Source: G963664835 sp965220775 (GTDB lineage: Bacteria; Chloroflexota; UBA6077; FW602-bin22; JBCLEL01). Taken from it: DNA of 64,000 nt. The notes under the pieces were generated by a model. That model had not been told where the DNA came from. It saw nothing but the letters and a program-made list of their open reading frames with translations, and did not search any database. Below are positions 8,382 through 18,108 of the stretch, in pieces (positions within the stretch are counted from its first letter, which is position 1; each line of letters starts with the position of its first letter). Position numbers and translations under genes: made by a program. The stretch is from the NCBI GenBank assembly GCA_965220775.1, contig OZ244845.1, forward strand, positions 620,001-684,000. The letters run 5' to 3'.

Positions 8382-10130
8382 ATGACTGAAGCGCCTGGAA
8401 CTTCAGCCCCTACCGTCGATGAAATACGTAGATTTGCACTACCGGCTGGAACCGAGCTCGTCGGTGGGGTGACAGGACTCGCTCGCCCGGTGTTCTGGGT
8501 GAGAGTAGCTCAACTCGAGCAGTCCTCGCTTGGGCGTATAGAATCCGGCGATCTGGTACTTTTGGCCGGCCCCGCTGCCGGACGGCCGGGCCGCCATTCC
8601 GCTCTTGCGAATCTCCTTAGCAGGCTCGCCGAGTTGGGCGCCGCCGGTGTGGTGACTATGACTGGCGTACCGCCCGGGGCAGGCGTAATAGCGAATGCCA
8701 TAGGCATTCCTTTGCTGAAATTGCCGTCCGGCTCCAGGTTGCACGACATCGAAAAGCGGACCATAGCGCTCATTATCAATCGGCAAGCCGAGATCGAGCA
8801 ACGCGGTGTTCAGATATATCGCGAGTTAGCTCAGCAGGCGATTGACAACCTGGGTATAGAGGCGATCGCCGAGAAGCTGGTGGAGTTGACTGGAAAGCTG
8901 GTCGCAGTGGAAGATTCTTCGCTGTCTTTGCAGCTTTTGGCAGTGCCGCCAAGCTCTACAGTTACCCGAGAGGAGCTTCAAGTTTCGCTGCGGGACTCTG
9001 CCGATCCAAGAGAGTGGTTTGCCGGCCAGTCGATGGTTATAACCTCTCCGCCGGTCACGTTGCGACACCTTAACGCTCCCGGCTGGGCACGCTACGTGGC
9101 GCCGGTCGTTGTCCGGGACAAGGTGGACAGCTATTTGTCACTAATCGGCCCGTTGCAGGAGCTCGATGAGATCGATCAGATAGCGACTGGCCGCGGGGCC
9201 GCCGTCTGCGCAATCGAAATGGCGAAGAGCTTGGCGATCAGTGAGGCCGAAAGCCGAATCAGTAGCGACTTTGTCGATGATCTAATCTCGGGTTCTATCA
9301 CCAGCGACGCAGTCATCGTCGGTCGAGCTCAGCTGATGGGCTACGATCTCACAGAGCCCCACGTGGTCGCTGTGATCGAGTTGGATGCCTCCGAGAACGA
9401 CCTTGATTCGTCGCCAACGGGCGACGGTGACGATATACAGACTCCGAGACAGGAGTTTGCCAGAAGGTTGAGCGGGGCCATGTCCCGCGAACAACCGCAG
9501 GCTATGCTCAGAGTCAACGGCAATACCGGCATCCTGATCTGGCCCGTCCCGGCCGGAGGTAGCATCTCCCACGTCAAACCGGCCCTTGATCGATTGCGTC
9601 TGGAGATTTCTCAGGCGATGTCGGCTGTGACGGTGTCGGCGGCGGTTGGGCGTATGTATCCTCGCCCCAACGAATTGAGACAATCCTTCCGTGAGGCCGA
9701 GCAGGCGTTGAGTATTGCCTTAAGGCTGTATGGCGGCAATCGGACGACCGATTTCGAAGAGCTCGGCATACATAGATTACTATTCCATCTCCAGGGCACT
9801 GCCGAGTTGGAGAGTTTCTACCAGGAAACCCTGGCTCAACTGACGGAATACGATCGCGAGCACGGTGGCGAGTTGGTAGATACGTTGCGCACTTTCTTCG
9901 CCAATCACGGTAACTTGAGTCGAACGGCCGACCAACTGATCCTGCACCGCAACACCGTCAGCTACCGGCTGGAGCGAATCGCCCAACTCACCGGCCTAGA
10001 CTTGGATGATGAGGGGGACCGTTTTCGGCTGCATCTGGCTCTAAAGCTGATTGACCTAGTGAGACCCGGAAGGTCCGCGGACGCGAAGTCCCTCCGAGCT
10101 TTAGAGTTACCCTCAGACCGTGAAGGATGA
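8382..10130 (+). CDS. PucR/CdaR-family transcriptional regulator
   Basis: The 582-residue protein has an N-terminal PucR-type domain (about 10-140, with IESGDLVLLAGPAAGR and GAAGVVTMTG). A sensor-like middle follows, then a CdaR GGDEF-like segment with VSAAVGRMYPRPNELRQSFR (about 410-430). A C-terminal helix-turn-helix contains LSRTADQLILHRNTVSYRLE (about 515-534). Family members control purine, sugar-acid or amino-acid catabolism; the ligand here is not predictable. It stands alone between folK and the tRNA gene, so its targets cannot be read from context. Confidence 0.88.
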   Translation: MTEAPGTSAPTVDEIRRFALPAGTELVGGVTGLARPVFWVRVAQLEQSSLGRIESGDLVLLAGPAAGRPGRHSALANLLSRLAELGAAGVVTMTGVPPGAGVIANAIGIPLLKLPSGSRLHDIEKRTIALIINRQAEIEQRGVQIYRELAQQAIDNLGIEAIAEKLVELTGKLVAVEDSSLSLQLLAVPPSSTVTREELQVSLRDSADPREWFAGQSMVITSPPVTLRHLNAPGWARYVAPVVVRDKVDSYLSLIGPLQELDEIDQIATGRGAAVCAIEMAKSLAISEAESRISSDFVDDLISGSITSDAVIVGRAQLMGYDLTEPHVVAVIELDASENDLDSSPTGDGDDIQTPRQEFARRLSGAMSREQPQAMLRVNGNTGILIWPVPAGGSISHVKPALDRLRLEISQAMSAVTVSAAVGRMYPRPNELRQSFREAEQALSIALRLYGGNRTTDFEELGIHRLLFHLQGTAELESFYQETLAQLTEYDREHGGELVDTLRTFFANHGNLSRTADQLILHRNTVSYRLERIAQLTGLDLDDEGDRFRLHLALKLIDLVRPGRSADAKSLRALELPSDREG

Positions 10131-10221
10131 GACATTAGTGGCCGGTAGTTGCCTGTCCTTGCCAATTTTAGGCTTGGATTTACGGACCGATATGTTTAGC
10201 CGCTACGGCCGAACTGAGTGC

Positions 10222-10249
10222 TTGACGCAACCGAGAACTATAATATAGT
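10222..10249 (+). promoter_or_regulatory. Promoter of tRNA-Leu
   Basis: TTGACG at 10222-10227 and TATAGT at 10244-10249 are separated by 16 bases, placing the start just ahead of the mature tRNA at 10264. A TATAAT overlaps at 10239-10244 but its spacing (11) is too short. Confidence 0.65.
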
Positions 10250-10263
10250 CATCTCCCCAAGAC

Positions 10264-10350
10264 GCGCGAGTGGCGGAATCGGCAGACGCGCTAGCCTTAG
10301 GAGCTAGTCCCAGCAATGGGGTGGGAGTTCAAGTCTCCCCTCGCGCACCA
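10264..10350 (+). tRNA. tRNA-Leu (anticodon UAG)
   Basis: The cloverleaf closes well. The acceptor stem GCGCGAG pairs with CTCGCGC, followed by A and an encoded CCA. The anticodon stem CTAGC/GCTAG holds the loop CTTAGGA, giving anticodon UAG that reads CUA. A class-II long variable arm (about TCCCAGCAATGGGGT) and a T-arm with GTTCAAG follow. Total length is 87 bases including CCA, typical for tRNA-Leu. It is preceded by a good promoter. Confidence 0.95.
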
Positions 10351-10495
10351 GTTTGTCCTTGAAATAACGGGAAAAATAAGGCCGTTCGGATACGCTTTGA
10401 TGGTTTGCCAATGTGAAATAGGTGTTGTTGCCCAATTCCTCTGACGTTGACATGATGGTCCCTAGACTTAAGTCTTGCCACGACGCCGGTTCATT

Positions 10496-12946
10496 TCAAC
10501 CATCAACAGCTAATCCAAATATTGTTACGTGATCTCCTTCCGCTTTGCCGTTCTCTTCAATTTTCCCCAGTCGCTGGCCGGTCTCAGGATCGTATAGCCC
10601 TATCGCCAGACGGTATTCACCGGGCGGCAAGTTCGGCCTCAGTGAAATAGTGTGCAAGTCGGCGATTACCTCGCCGGCGTCCCACACCGACGTGGGATAC
10701 GTTCCCGCGCTGGGAGGTGAATCGGCCTGCCCTTGGATCTGTCCTTCAGAGTCTAGGAGGTGGATGAAAACTGTATAGTCCCGCATTGGCCTTCCCCGGG
10801 GAGACCAAAACAGGGTCAAGTCGAGCGACTCGCCTGGTACCAGGCTAAGGTCGCTGAGGCTATATCCCAGAAGACCTATTTGGTCTGCAAAGCTCGCCGA
10901 CAGGTGATGTTCTATTGCCGGTACTGTCGCCGGCGGCCGGCCGTGCACTTTGATCGGACCCAACATCAGTTGATTGCCGGCTTGACCCCCCTCCGCGTCG
11001 AAGATAGGCAGATTAGAGACATTTTGCATACCTTGGTCATAAATGGCGGCGTGCAGCCAGTATGCGCCAGTCGGCGCTTCGGGATCGATATGGATCACGA
11101 AGGTGGAGATTCCGGAAGTGCCAATCGGCCAGTAATCGGATGTGAAGGCGCGGCCATCGAGTTGGCCGCGACGCTGGCCGTCCACTCCAAATAGCTGGTT
11201 GGTAAACGCAAACTCCCGCTGATCGATAGAAAGGAGTCGCCAGTACCATCGTATGGTCATTGACCCTCCTGCTCGAACATCCTTGGGCATATCGAATCCA
11301 TAGACGAAGACCTCCTCGCCAAAGCGTGCCGGCACTGCCCATTCCGGCTCGAATGGAGGTCGAGGTTCTAAGAGACTGTGCATCGTGATTGGCCGGCCTG
11401 AAGGTGCGGTCTCAATGATTCGAGTCGATCCCTCGTCGAAGTACTTTCTCATCATAGGCGCATGGGGTGGTGTCCAGGTCAGCAGGTAGTCGGCGCTGGC
11501 GTGGTCGGCTGGAAAGATGATCGACCTCTCAGCGTCAAACGTCCGAACAAATCGGGCTTCGGGTTGACCCGATAGGAAGAACGGTGCCCGGGGATCATAG
11601 TAGTCGCCACCAGCCACGAAAATCATCCTCGAGTCTGCATTTGCCATCCTGCGGGCAACCTGAAGAGTAGCCATCCGGTCCCCGCTGAAAACATCTGTGA
11701 GTTCGGCTCGTTTCGCCCACAGTCCGAAATAGCTCTGAAAGGTATGTAATGTTCCACCTAGAAATGCCAGCGTCACGAGCAAGACCGGTAGCGCCCTCAG
11801 TCTGTTCGGCGCGCGCGACTCCCAAGCTTCCCAGAGCCAGGCGCCGCCTAGTGCCGGCAATATGAAGATGGCCGGGATAATCGCGGTCGCCCTGAGGTGA
11901 TTTGGAGTTCCTTGAACAGCAAGGAGGCTCGGTACGAACATCACCACCAGCCATATGACTATGAAGCCATATGCCGGTTGCCGGAACCGCCGCAGGACCA
12001 AAGCTATTCCTATCAGCATTAGCAGCGCTGACAAGGGATCGAATATTGGCCGTCCCGAGATGTTGTAGTACCAACCTCCATCGCCCCGTATCGCGAACAT
12101 TCCCAGAGAGCGAATTGCTGAAGCCAGTAGTTCCCGTAAGGGATTGCCCTCATATAGCTCTGAATTGAATACCCAGATTTGTCCGGCCCTGCTCAGGAAG
12201 GATGCCCGATCATTTAGAAAGAAGAGTCCCTCCGGCAGGAAGACGATAGTCGCCACAGCCAAGGACAAGATCAACCCTGGCAGCGCCTGACGGAGAAGCC
12301 TGCGATGCAGGAACGCCAGGTACATTGCCAGCGCGATAATGACGAAGGGTGCAAATCGAGCGGTCGAATAGGTGTATTGGGAGAGCCCTATCACCATACC
12401 GCCGAGGGCGAACCACATGGCGGACCTCGGGCTCGGCAGGGGCGAGGTCCGCCTCGCCTCTGCCTGGGAGCTGATACCCTCAAGTCCGCGCCAGACGCAA
12501 TAGAATCCAACCGCAAGGAACAGCGGTAGTGAAATCGAGCGCAACCCGATCCGACTGAAGATCACGTGCCACAGTGAGATGGTGAGCCAGCCGCAAGTCA
12601 GCAAGGCGACCCGCGCATTGAACATGCGTCGGGCCAGCAGGTATGCTGTGACGACTGTGAATATCCCCAAAATGGCCGAAACCACCCGCAAGGCCAGGCT
12701 CGTTTGGCCCAAGAGGGCAACGCTGATAGCCTGAAGGTATATGAACAGCGCCTCGCGCCCGGAGTTTACGGTGAAGAAGATGGGCCATTCGCCGGCGATG
12801 ACCTTCAGAGTATCGCGACCGTTCCACGCCTCGTCGAACATAAGGCCGCCAGGCACCGTATCCAGCCTGAACAGTCGCAGAAAAATCGCAGCCAATAGCA
12901 CGAAAATTGGCAGGATTCGCTCCGCTCGCTTTGCTGTCAGTTGCAT
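10496..12946 (-). CDS. GT-C (PMT/ArnT-like) membrane glycosyltransferase with beta-sandwich tail
   Basis: About 816 residues. The N-terminal half has around ten membrane helices. A Phe-Asp-Glu motif (LMFDEAWNGRD) lies in the first extracytoplasmic loop, the place of the catalytic acid in polyprenyl-phosphate-sugar glycosyltransferases. The second half is extracytoplasmic, with two beta-sandwich modules (VYGFDMPKDVRAGGSMTIRW; LPPGEYRLAIGLYDPETGQR). I prefer the ATG at 12946 (MQLTAKRAERILP), since the upstream 21 residues look non-coding. It likely glycosylates a cell-surface lipid or protein. Its tail resembles the truncated protein at 1-1587. Confidence 0.82.
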   Translation of the reverse strand: MQLTAKRAERILPIFVLLAAIFLRLFRLDTVPGGLMFDEAWNGRDTLKVIAGEWPIFFTVNSGREALFIYLQAISVALLGQTSLALRVVSAILGIFTVVTAYLLARRMFNARVALLTCGWLTISLWHVIFSRIGLRSISLPLFLAVGFYCVWRGLEGISSQAEARRTSPLPSPRSAMWFALGGMVIGLSQYTYSTARFAPFVIIALAMYLAFLHRRLLRQALPGLILSLAVATIVFLPEGLFFLNDRASFLSRAGQIWVFNSELYEGNPLRELLASAIRSLGMFAIRGDGGWYYNISGRPIFDPLSALLMLIGIALVLRRFRQPAYGFIVIWLVVMFVPSLLAVQGTPNHLRATAIIPAIFILPALGGAWLWEAWESRAPNRLRALPVLLVTLAFLGGTLHTFQSYFGLWAKRAELTDVFSGDRMATLQVARRMANADSRMIFVAGGDYYDPRAPFFLSGQPEARFVRTFDAERSIIFPADHASADYLLTWTPPHAPMMRKYFDEGSTRIIETAPSGRPITMHSLLEPRPPFEPEWAVPARFGEEVFVYGFDMPKDVRAGGSMTIRWYWRLLSIDQREFAFTNQLFGVDGQRRGQLDGRAFTSDYWPIGTSGISTFVIHIDPEAPTGAYWLHAAIYDQGMQNVSNLPIFDAEGGQAGNQLMLGPIKVHGRPPATVPAIEHHLSASFADQIGLLGYSLSDLSLVPGESLDLTLFWSPRGRPMRDYTVFIHLLDSEGQIQGQADSPPSAGTYPTSVWDAGEVIADLHTISLRPNLPPGEYRLAIGLYDPETGQRLGKIEENGKAEGDHVTIFGLAVDG

Positions 12947-13368
12947 GGCCCTAGAATGCTTAGGTCCTTCTCGTGAACAATCTTCAAGGTCGACAAGACA
13001 CTCCGCCACGGAAGCCTGAAGTCAATCCCTTGCATACCCTTTCCTCATTCTGGTCAGCTTGGCATGACGGTCGCCGCGCCGCACCGGATTCTTCCTACGC
13101 CCTTCGCTTCAGCCAACTGCCAAGCGAAGACTCAGCTCCGGCCGGCGCCATCTCCACGATCCTCAGCAACCACCTGCACCAATTCCATCCTGAGGTGCGT
13201 CGACCGCCGGTGGCTAACGCATTCATTGACCCGTCTGATGGGGCTAACAGATAATGGCCTACGCAAGGGATTTCCGATCAGGCTACGTTCGCCAACGTCT
13301 CGCTTCCCATGCTTTGGCGCCATCGACATTCGTCCCCGGCGGGCGGGAACAATTCCCCAGCCACGTGA
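12947..13368. other. Intergenic gap without a convincing gene
   Basis: These 422 bases separate two divergent genes. Several short open frames exist but have no ribosome sites and no recognisable sequence. I see no clear promoter, repeat or RNA structure. Confidence 0.5.
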
Positions 13369-14604
13369 GTGAGCGCATTGCCGCGATGGATCATCTTGAA
13401 CCGCAACCTGCTACTGGTACTGATAATGACCGCCCTGCTTTGCGCCGGTGCGGCGGCCGGCGGCCTGATCTTGCTGTATGCGGTAGAGTCGCCTCTCTAT
13501 AAAGAGATCAGCGCAATCGACCCCAGTCTGAGGCCGGGTCAAGCCCTTCGCCCGATGATGAGGCAGCGTAAACTGCCTCCCTTGATGGGGCCGTCGGGAA
13601 AAGGTGAGCCTCTCAGGCCCGGATTCACCCAGCCTCGGATTTACCAGATCAGAGACGTGCAGCCCGGTTTGGGAGACACAGCCCGTGCTCAAGCCTACGT
13701 CTTTATCCCCGTTGCCAGTTCTCCGTTCATCGAGGGCTTGTCGACCGTCACTCTGCGAAAGTTCGCTAATCCCGTGTTAGCTTACATCGCCCTCTTTCGT
13801 CTGGCGAATCAGCTCGACGCCAAGATCGTAATCTTCAATCCCGTACAAGGCTATGTCTACTGGCGCGCGGATTCCAGGCAAACCTATGCTTGGGTGGATG
13901 GCGTCTGGCTCGGTGCCGCATATTCGATCGATGAGGAGTGGATGTCCACCATGCTCAGCTATCTTCCATATGTGGACAGACGCGACGGGCCGGCGACTCT
14001 CATCTCCCTGGAAGACGCTGGCCCGACGCAGATCCTGCTATGGCCGGTCGCCGGAATAGTCTTCGCCGGTCTATTCTGGCCAATTTTGGCATCCCGCTCG
14101 TTGGCGATACGGCCAGACCGTAATGCCGAGGGTCTGCCAATTGATGAGGTGGAACGCAGAATTCTGTCGTTGAATGGTGAGCGCCGGCGTTGGAAGGTCA
14201 GCCGTTCGAAACCCAACGAGTTTGTCGCGGAGTGGAAGGTAGATGACCGGACGTGGCAGGGGCTCTTCGGGCGCGATGGGCTGATGCGAGCGAGGGCGCT
14301 AAGATTGCGGTTGGACCGCCGGCGCAGAGCAGCAAGAGTGACGGAGCAACGCTATCGAGTGAAGGTTGATGGCCAATGGAGCCCTGACGGCGAAGTCATG
14401 ATCCGGAGCCAACCGTTCGTCGGTTTGGATCTACTCTCATGGTATCGATCATCGAGTGATGAGGATGAGCCAAGTCCAGCACTTGGAGCTACTTCTAGTG
14501 CCGACCATGGTTACGATGTCGCGTTCATAAAACACGAGATTGCCAGGACGCTTCTCAAAGCCGGCTGGAGCTACCAGCCGGTCCTCTTTATGCGTTGGAG
14601 CTAG
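13369..14604 (+). CDS. Membrane protein of unknown family (paralogue of 45197-46408)
   Basis: The product is 411 residues. It has one membrane helix near the N-terminus (NLLLVLIMTALLCAGAAAGG) and another near residue 225 (LWPVAGIVFAGLFWPILASR). They flank an extracytoplasmic domain with WVDGVWLGAAYSIDEEWMST. The C-terminal cytoplasmic part is basic, with FVAEWKVDDRTWQGLFGRDG and ends AGWSYQPVLFMRWS. The same layout and motifs occur in the 403-residue protein at 45197-46408, which makes coding certain, but I know no family. GTG start at 13369. The last gene before it is divergent, so it is probably monocistronic. Confidence 0.8.
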   Translation: MSALPRWIILNRNLLLVLIMTALLCAGAAAGGLILLYAVESPLYKEISAIDPSLRPGQALRPMMRQRKLPPLMGPSGKGEPLRPGFTQPRIYQIRDVQPGLGDTARAQAYVFIPVASSPFIEGLSTVTLRKFANPVLAYIALFRLANQLDAKIVIFNPVQGYVYWRADSRQTYAWVDGVWLGAAYSIDEEWMSTMLSYLPYVDRRDGPATLISLEDAGPTQILLWPVAGIVFAGLFWPILASRSLAIRPDRNAEGLPIDEVERRILSLNGERRRWKVSRSKPNEFVAEWKVDDRTWQGLFGRDGLMRARALRLRLDRRRRAARVTEQRYRVKVDGQWSPDGEVMIRSQPFVGLDLLSWYRSSSDEDEPSPALGATSSADHGYDVAFIKHEIARTLLKAGWSYQPVLFMRWS

Positions 14605-14666
14605 TCTCCGTACCAGACGAAAAGAGGCAGGCGTTTTTGCTTCACTCTTTCACGCCAAAACGCGAG

Positions 14667-16919
14667 TCACGCGGGTTCGGTCGCCGTGATTTCCTGATCG
14701 ACCGGCAGATTCGCGAGAGTTTGGACCGCTCCGCTTGGCCACTTGATGGTTAGTTGGTCGACACTTGTGCTCTGGCCGAGGCCAAAGTGTCCGACCAGAC
14801 TATTCTGGGACAGAAAACTGGTTCCGCTGTGGATCTCCCGAATCTGCTGCCGCCCACCGGCCCTGAGGACAAGCCGGGCGCCTATGCCGTCGCGGTTGCT
14901 GCGGGTACCAACTAGCCGTATCTTTATCCAATGGTTGCCATTCCCGGAATTGCGCAGAAGCGCTGGACGCTGGTCGATGTTGGCTACTAACAAATCCAAG
15001 AATCCATCACCGTCGAAGTCTGCTACGGCCAATCCCCGGGCGGTGCCGTCGTGGTCGGCGCCAGTGGTCTTGGAGACGTCCCGAAAAGTTCCATCGCCCA
15101 GGTTTTGGAAAAGCGCGTTGGGTTGGTCCGGTGGATACTCGCCTTCCGCGTTGGCCTCGGGGTAGAGTTTTCCGGCGACGAAGTAGAGATCTAGAAGCCC
15201 ATCGTTGTTGAAATCTAGGAAAGCCGTTCCCCACCCAACCGACTCTTTGCCGCCGATTGACGCCCGGCCGACGCCGGCGTAGCTGGTCTTCTCTTCGAAC
15301 GTCTCACCGCCGCGGTTTTGGTAGAGTATGTTCTTGCCTATGTTCGTCGCGTACAGGTCGAGCCGACTATCGCCGTCGTAGTCGCCAACTGCCAGGCCCA
15401 TTCCGTCCATCGCGGCATCGGCTCTGGCCTGCTTGCTCACGTCTTTGAAGGCCCAACCCCCCTCCGCGGGACCGACGTTGCGGTACAGAATATTGGGCCG
15501 CACATAAAGGCCATAGTCGTTCACTACGTATAGATCCGGTAGGCCGTCGTCGTCGTAATCAAAGAATCCGACTGCAAGACCGGCGCCATGGACTGGGCCC
15601 TGTCTCAAGTATTCGGTCACATCTTCGAAAGTCCCGTCCCCGTTGTTTCGGAATAAGTGGTCCCTGCGTGCTAGCTCGGTGTACGCGGCACTGAGGCCTT
15701 CAACCGATTGATCTGGAATCAGAGGTGGGGGCTCATTTAGCCAATAGGTGACGTAGAGGTCCAGATGCCCGTCGCGGTCGAAATCCGCCCAGACGGCCGA
15801 GGTGGGATGGTCGCCTGAGACATTCAAGCCGGCCGTGTCGGTGACATCAGTGAATGTCCCATCCCCATTGTTATGTAATAGCTTGAGCCCTCCAATCTTG
15901 GTGATCAGTAGGTCGCAATTTCCATCGTTGTCGTAGTCAGCGCAGGCAACACCAATCGTGATCTCGTCTGGATTGGCTACGCCCGCCTTGGACGCGATGT
16001 CGGTGAAAGTCCTGTTGCCATTGTTTCGATAGAGCGCGTTGGGGCCGTCGGAATTGGTCAGGAAAATATCCTGCCGGCCGTTTCCATTGAAATCGAAAAA
16101 CGCGGCGCCGGCTTGGATCACGTACGCGCGCTCGTGGCGTTGGTGCCGAAAGGTTATGCCGGCTTGCGACGTCACTTCCTCGAAGTTAGACATTTCGGTC
16201 GATGGACGCCGCACGGCAACTGCCAGGCGAACGCCGGCGATGGTTGCCGCCATTCCCGCGGCTCCGATAAGCAGTGCGCGGCGAGTCAGTGCCGGCGATC
16301 CGCCGCTTGGCGCGCGCTGTCGAAATCGAGCAATCAGCTCGGTCCAAACCAACTGCAAATCAGAGGCCGCGTGGCGGTGAAAACCGCCCAACCAGAACGC
16401 TGCTATGACCGGCAGATAGGTAAATGTACTCAACAAGAAATGCGACCAGATCAGATCGAATTCGTGACCCAGAATGCCCGGGGTGCCGAGGCGCCCGGTG
16501 TCGACGAACTGCCACATTTTGACGAAGTGTTCGAAGAGATGGAAGCTCTGAATTACGAAGGAAATGCTGAGCAACCACCAAGAAGCCATCCCGCGGCGCC
16601 AAAGGCGGGGGCGTTGAGCGCCGCTGAGCGTATAAACGAGCAGGAGTAACCAGAATAACAACAGGTTGTAAGCGAGGTGGAGTAGCTCTGGGTGAAAGAA
16701 CTGGCCGAGAATCCCGCTAGCGACGGCGAAGTGAAGCACGAAACGTTGGAGTAGCTCAACAAGGTGCTCAGCTTCGTGCCCAGCTTGCACGGCAAGTAAT
16801 GTGAGAAAGGCCAGCGCAAGGACAGGATTTGGGGCGTGCTCAGCCTGGTGGATTGAGCTCGACTGATTTGGTTGGCACACCTTCCGGCGCTCTGCAGCCG
16901 TTCGGTCGTCGCCGTCCAT
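14667..16919 (-). CDS. Membrane HxxEH domain fused to FG-GAP/ASPIC-UnbV beta-propeller (cassette A)
   Basis: About 750 residues. Residues 25-190 hold several membrane helices with two HxxEH motifs (GHEAEHLVELLQRF and FHLFEHFVKMWQ). Near residue 215 an internal twin-arginine-like anchor (TRRALLIGAAGMAATIAGVR) begins. After it comes a seven-bladed propeller with FG-GAP calcium loops (DFNGNGRQD, DYDNDGNCD, DFDRDGHLD, DYDDDGLPD, DYDGDSRLD, DFNNDGLLD, DFDGDGFLD) and a C-terminal ASPIC/UnbV domain (DGIGARLVLRAGGRQQIREI). I chose the ATG at 16919 because GAGGAGAGG precedes it; the frame runs 54 codons further upstream without support. Probably a surface protein binding polymers. Its function is unknown, and a paralogue lies at 28538-30781. 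Confidence 0.85.
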   Translation of the reverse strand: MDGDDRTAAERRKVCQPNQSSSIHQAEHAPNPVLALAFLTLLAVQAGHEAEHLVELLQRFVLHFAVASGILGQFFHPELLHLAYNLLLFWLLLLVYTLSGAQRPRLWRRGMASWWLLSISFVIQSFHLFEHFVKMWQFVDTGRLGTPGILGHEFDLIWSHFLLSTFTYLPVIAAFWLGGFHRHAASDLQLVWTELIARFRQRAPSGGSPALTRRALLIGAAGMAATIAGVRLAVAVRRPSTEMSNFEEVTSQAGITFRHQRHERAYVIQAGAAFFDFNGNGRQDIFLTNSDGPNALYRNNGNRTFTDIASKAGVANPDEITIGVACADYDNDGNCDLLITKIGGLKLLHNNGDGTFTDVTDTAGLNVSGDHPTSAVWADFDRDGHLDLYVTYWLNEPPPLIPDQSVEGLSAAYTELARRDHLFRNNGDGTFEDVTEYLRQGPVHGAGLAVGFFDYDDDGLPDLYVVNDYGLYVRPNILYRNVGPAEGGWAFKDVSKQARADAAMDGMGLAVGDYDGDSRLDLYATNIGKNILYQNRGGETFEEKTSYAGVGRASIGGKESVGWGTAFLDFNNDGLLDLYFVAGKLYPEANAEGEYPPDQPNALFQNLGDGTFRDVSKTTGADHDGTARGLAVADFDGDGFLDLLVANIDQRPALLRNSGNGNHWIKIRLVGTRSNRDGIGARLVLRAGGRQQIREIHSGTSFLSQNSLVGHFGLGQSTSVDQLTIKWPSGAVQTLANLPVDQEITATEPA

Positions 16920-16999
16920 GGCTGAATACCTCTCCTCGCGTACGCGGTAGGAAGATGGTAGCCGAGTGGCCCAAGAAGACGAAGCGTAAGTGTCCCACA

Positions 17000-17110
17000 A
17001 TGCCGCGCGGGCGAGCCAATCGTTTCCGCCGGGACACCCCATATGCACAGGGTCGTCTCTCAAACAGATCCAGAGACTCAAGTATACATTGGCCGCGTTC
17101 GGTATAATTT
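17000..17110. promoter_or_regulatory. Conserved divergent promoter region of cassette A
   Basis: The 310-base gap 16920-17229 between the divergent FG-GAP/ASPIC and PhyH genes shares blocks with the same gap in cassette B (30860-30957). Shared pieces are GCCGCGCGGGC-AGCCAATCG, AGGGTCGTCTCT and CTCAAGTATACATTGG. TATAAT at 17103-17108 could serve the PhyH gene. On the minus strand TATACT within the last block could serve the propeller gene. Conservation outside coding sequence between paralogous copies argues for regulatory function. Confidence 0.5.
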
Positions 17111-17229
17111 CGAAAACCTGCCGCGGCCTGGTGATTGAGTCGTACCGTTGTCACCGAGAATCTCAAGGTTCAGTTGTAAGGAGGAAGCAGACTTATGCAG
17201 GGCAATTCTCACTATTTAGGAAAAGCATT

Positions 17230-18027
17230 GTGATAACCGCGGATCAGTTGGCGCACTTCGAAACGTTTGGCTATCTGGCGTTGCGCCAAGCGTTCAGCCA
17301 GGAAGAGATGGAGGCGATCAGCGAAGAGTTCGACAGGCTGCTGGATGAGGAACGAAAAGGAAAACCCTTTCCCGCCGAGTCAAGGCAGTCGCTATACGGG
17401 ATAGCCGAAAAAAGCGCCTTGCTGACCGGGCTGGTAGAGGACGACCGGATATACGAAACCATGGAAGGCTTGTTGGGACCGGCGTTTTCGTGGCTCTGTT
17501 CCGAAGGAAATCTCTACGTGGGTGACACGGCCTGGCATCCGGACGGCACCAATCTGGACTTCCGACCAATGAAAGTATCGTTGTATCTGGATTCGCTGAC
17601 GAAGGATGCAGGATGCTTACGCGTGATACCCGGCTCGCACAGATTACCGTTCCATGAGGACCTCAAGCCGGGCCCAAATTTCCAGGGAACAACCAGGTTC
17701 GACAAGTTTGGGGTCGAGGGCTCTGAGGTACCGGCATATCCGCTGGAATCGCGACCTGGTGATGTCTTGTTTCTGGACATGAATCTCTGGCACGCTGCCT
17801 TTGGAGGAGTGCCTGGCCGGCGTCACCTCGCAGTAAATTTCGTGCCGGAGCCGAAGAACGACGAACACGAAACGATGATGCGGCGCAACTACGAGGGGAA
17901 TATTGGGCTTATCGAGAGATTGCAGTACAGCCGGCCCGGCCGGCTGTTCAGTGACGCATTCCTCTACAGCGACCGGCCGCGAATTCGGCGCCTGGCCTCA
18001 AAATGGGTAGAGCTAGGGCTGAGTTAG
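17230..18027 (+). CDS. PhyH-family Fe(II)/2-oxoglutarate dioxygenase, short type (cassette A)
   Basis: The 265-residue protein has the jelly-roll signatures of phytanoyl-CoA dioxygenase-like enzymes. The iron ligands are H103 and D105 (GDTAWHPDG) and H188 (NLWHAAFGG); the 2-oxoglutarate arginine is R197 or R198 (GRRHLAVNF). The GTG at 17230 has AGGA eight bases upstream and gives the usual start (ITADQLAHFETFGYLALRQ). The frame extends upstream but only into the shared promoter region. It lies directly before the transporter genes and likely hydroxylates the imported compound or a lipid. Its paralogue is at 31066. Confidence 0.88.
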   Translation: MITADQLAHFETFGYLALRQAFSQEEMEAISEEFDRLLDEERKGKPFPAESRQSLYGIAEKSALLTGLVEDDRIYETMEGLLGPAFSWLCSEGNLYVGDTAWHPDGTNLDFRPMKVSLYLDSLTKDAGCLRVIPGSHRLPFHEDLKPGPNFQGTTRFDKFGVEGSEVPAYPLESRPGDVLFLDMNLWHAAFGGVPGRRHLAVNFVPEPKNDEHETMMRRNYEGNIGLIERLQYSRPGRLFSDAFLYSDRPRIRRLASKWVELGLS

Positions 18028-18108
18028 ATGCCGGCGACGCGCCCCATTGACGTGGTCTATCGATGGGGCGCTCTTGACCAGGCAGTATCGAAGCTGGATC
18101 CGCAAGTC

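Noticed and set aside
14631..14663. GCGTTTT and AAAACGC as a terminator between convergent genes.
   Set aside because: A 7-bp stem with a 19-base loop is too weak to claim without conservation.
16113..16649. A 178-codon + strand frame inside the propeller gene.
   Set aside because: It overlaps the conserved membrane part of the minus-strand gene, which has a paralogue; the frame is not conserved in the paralogue.
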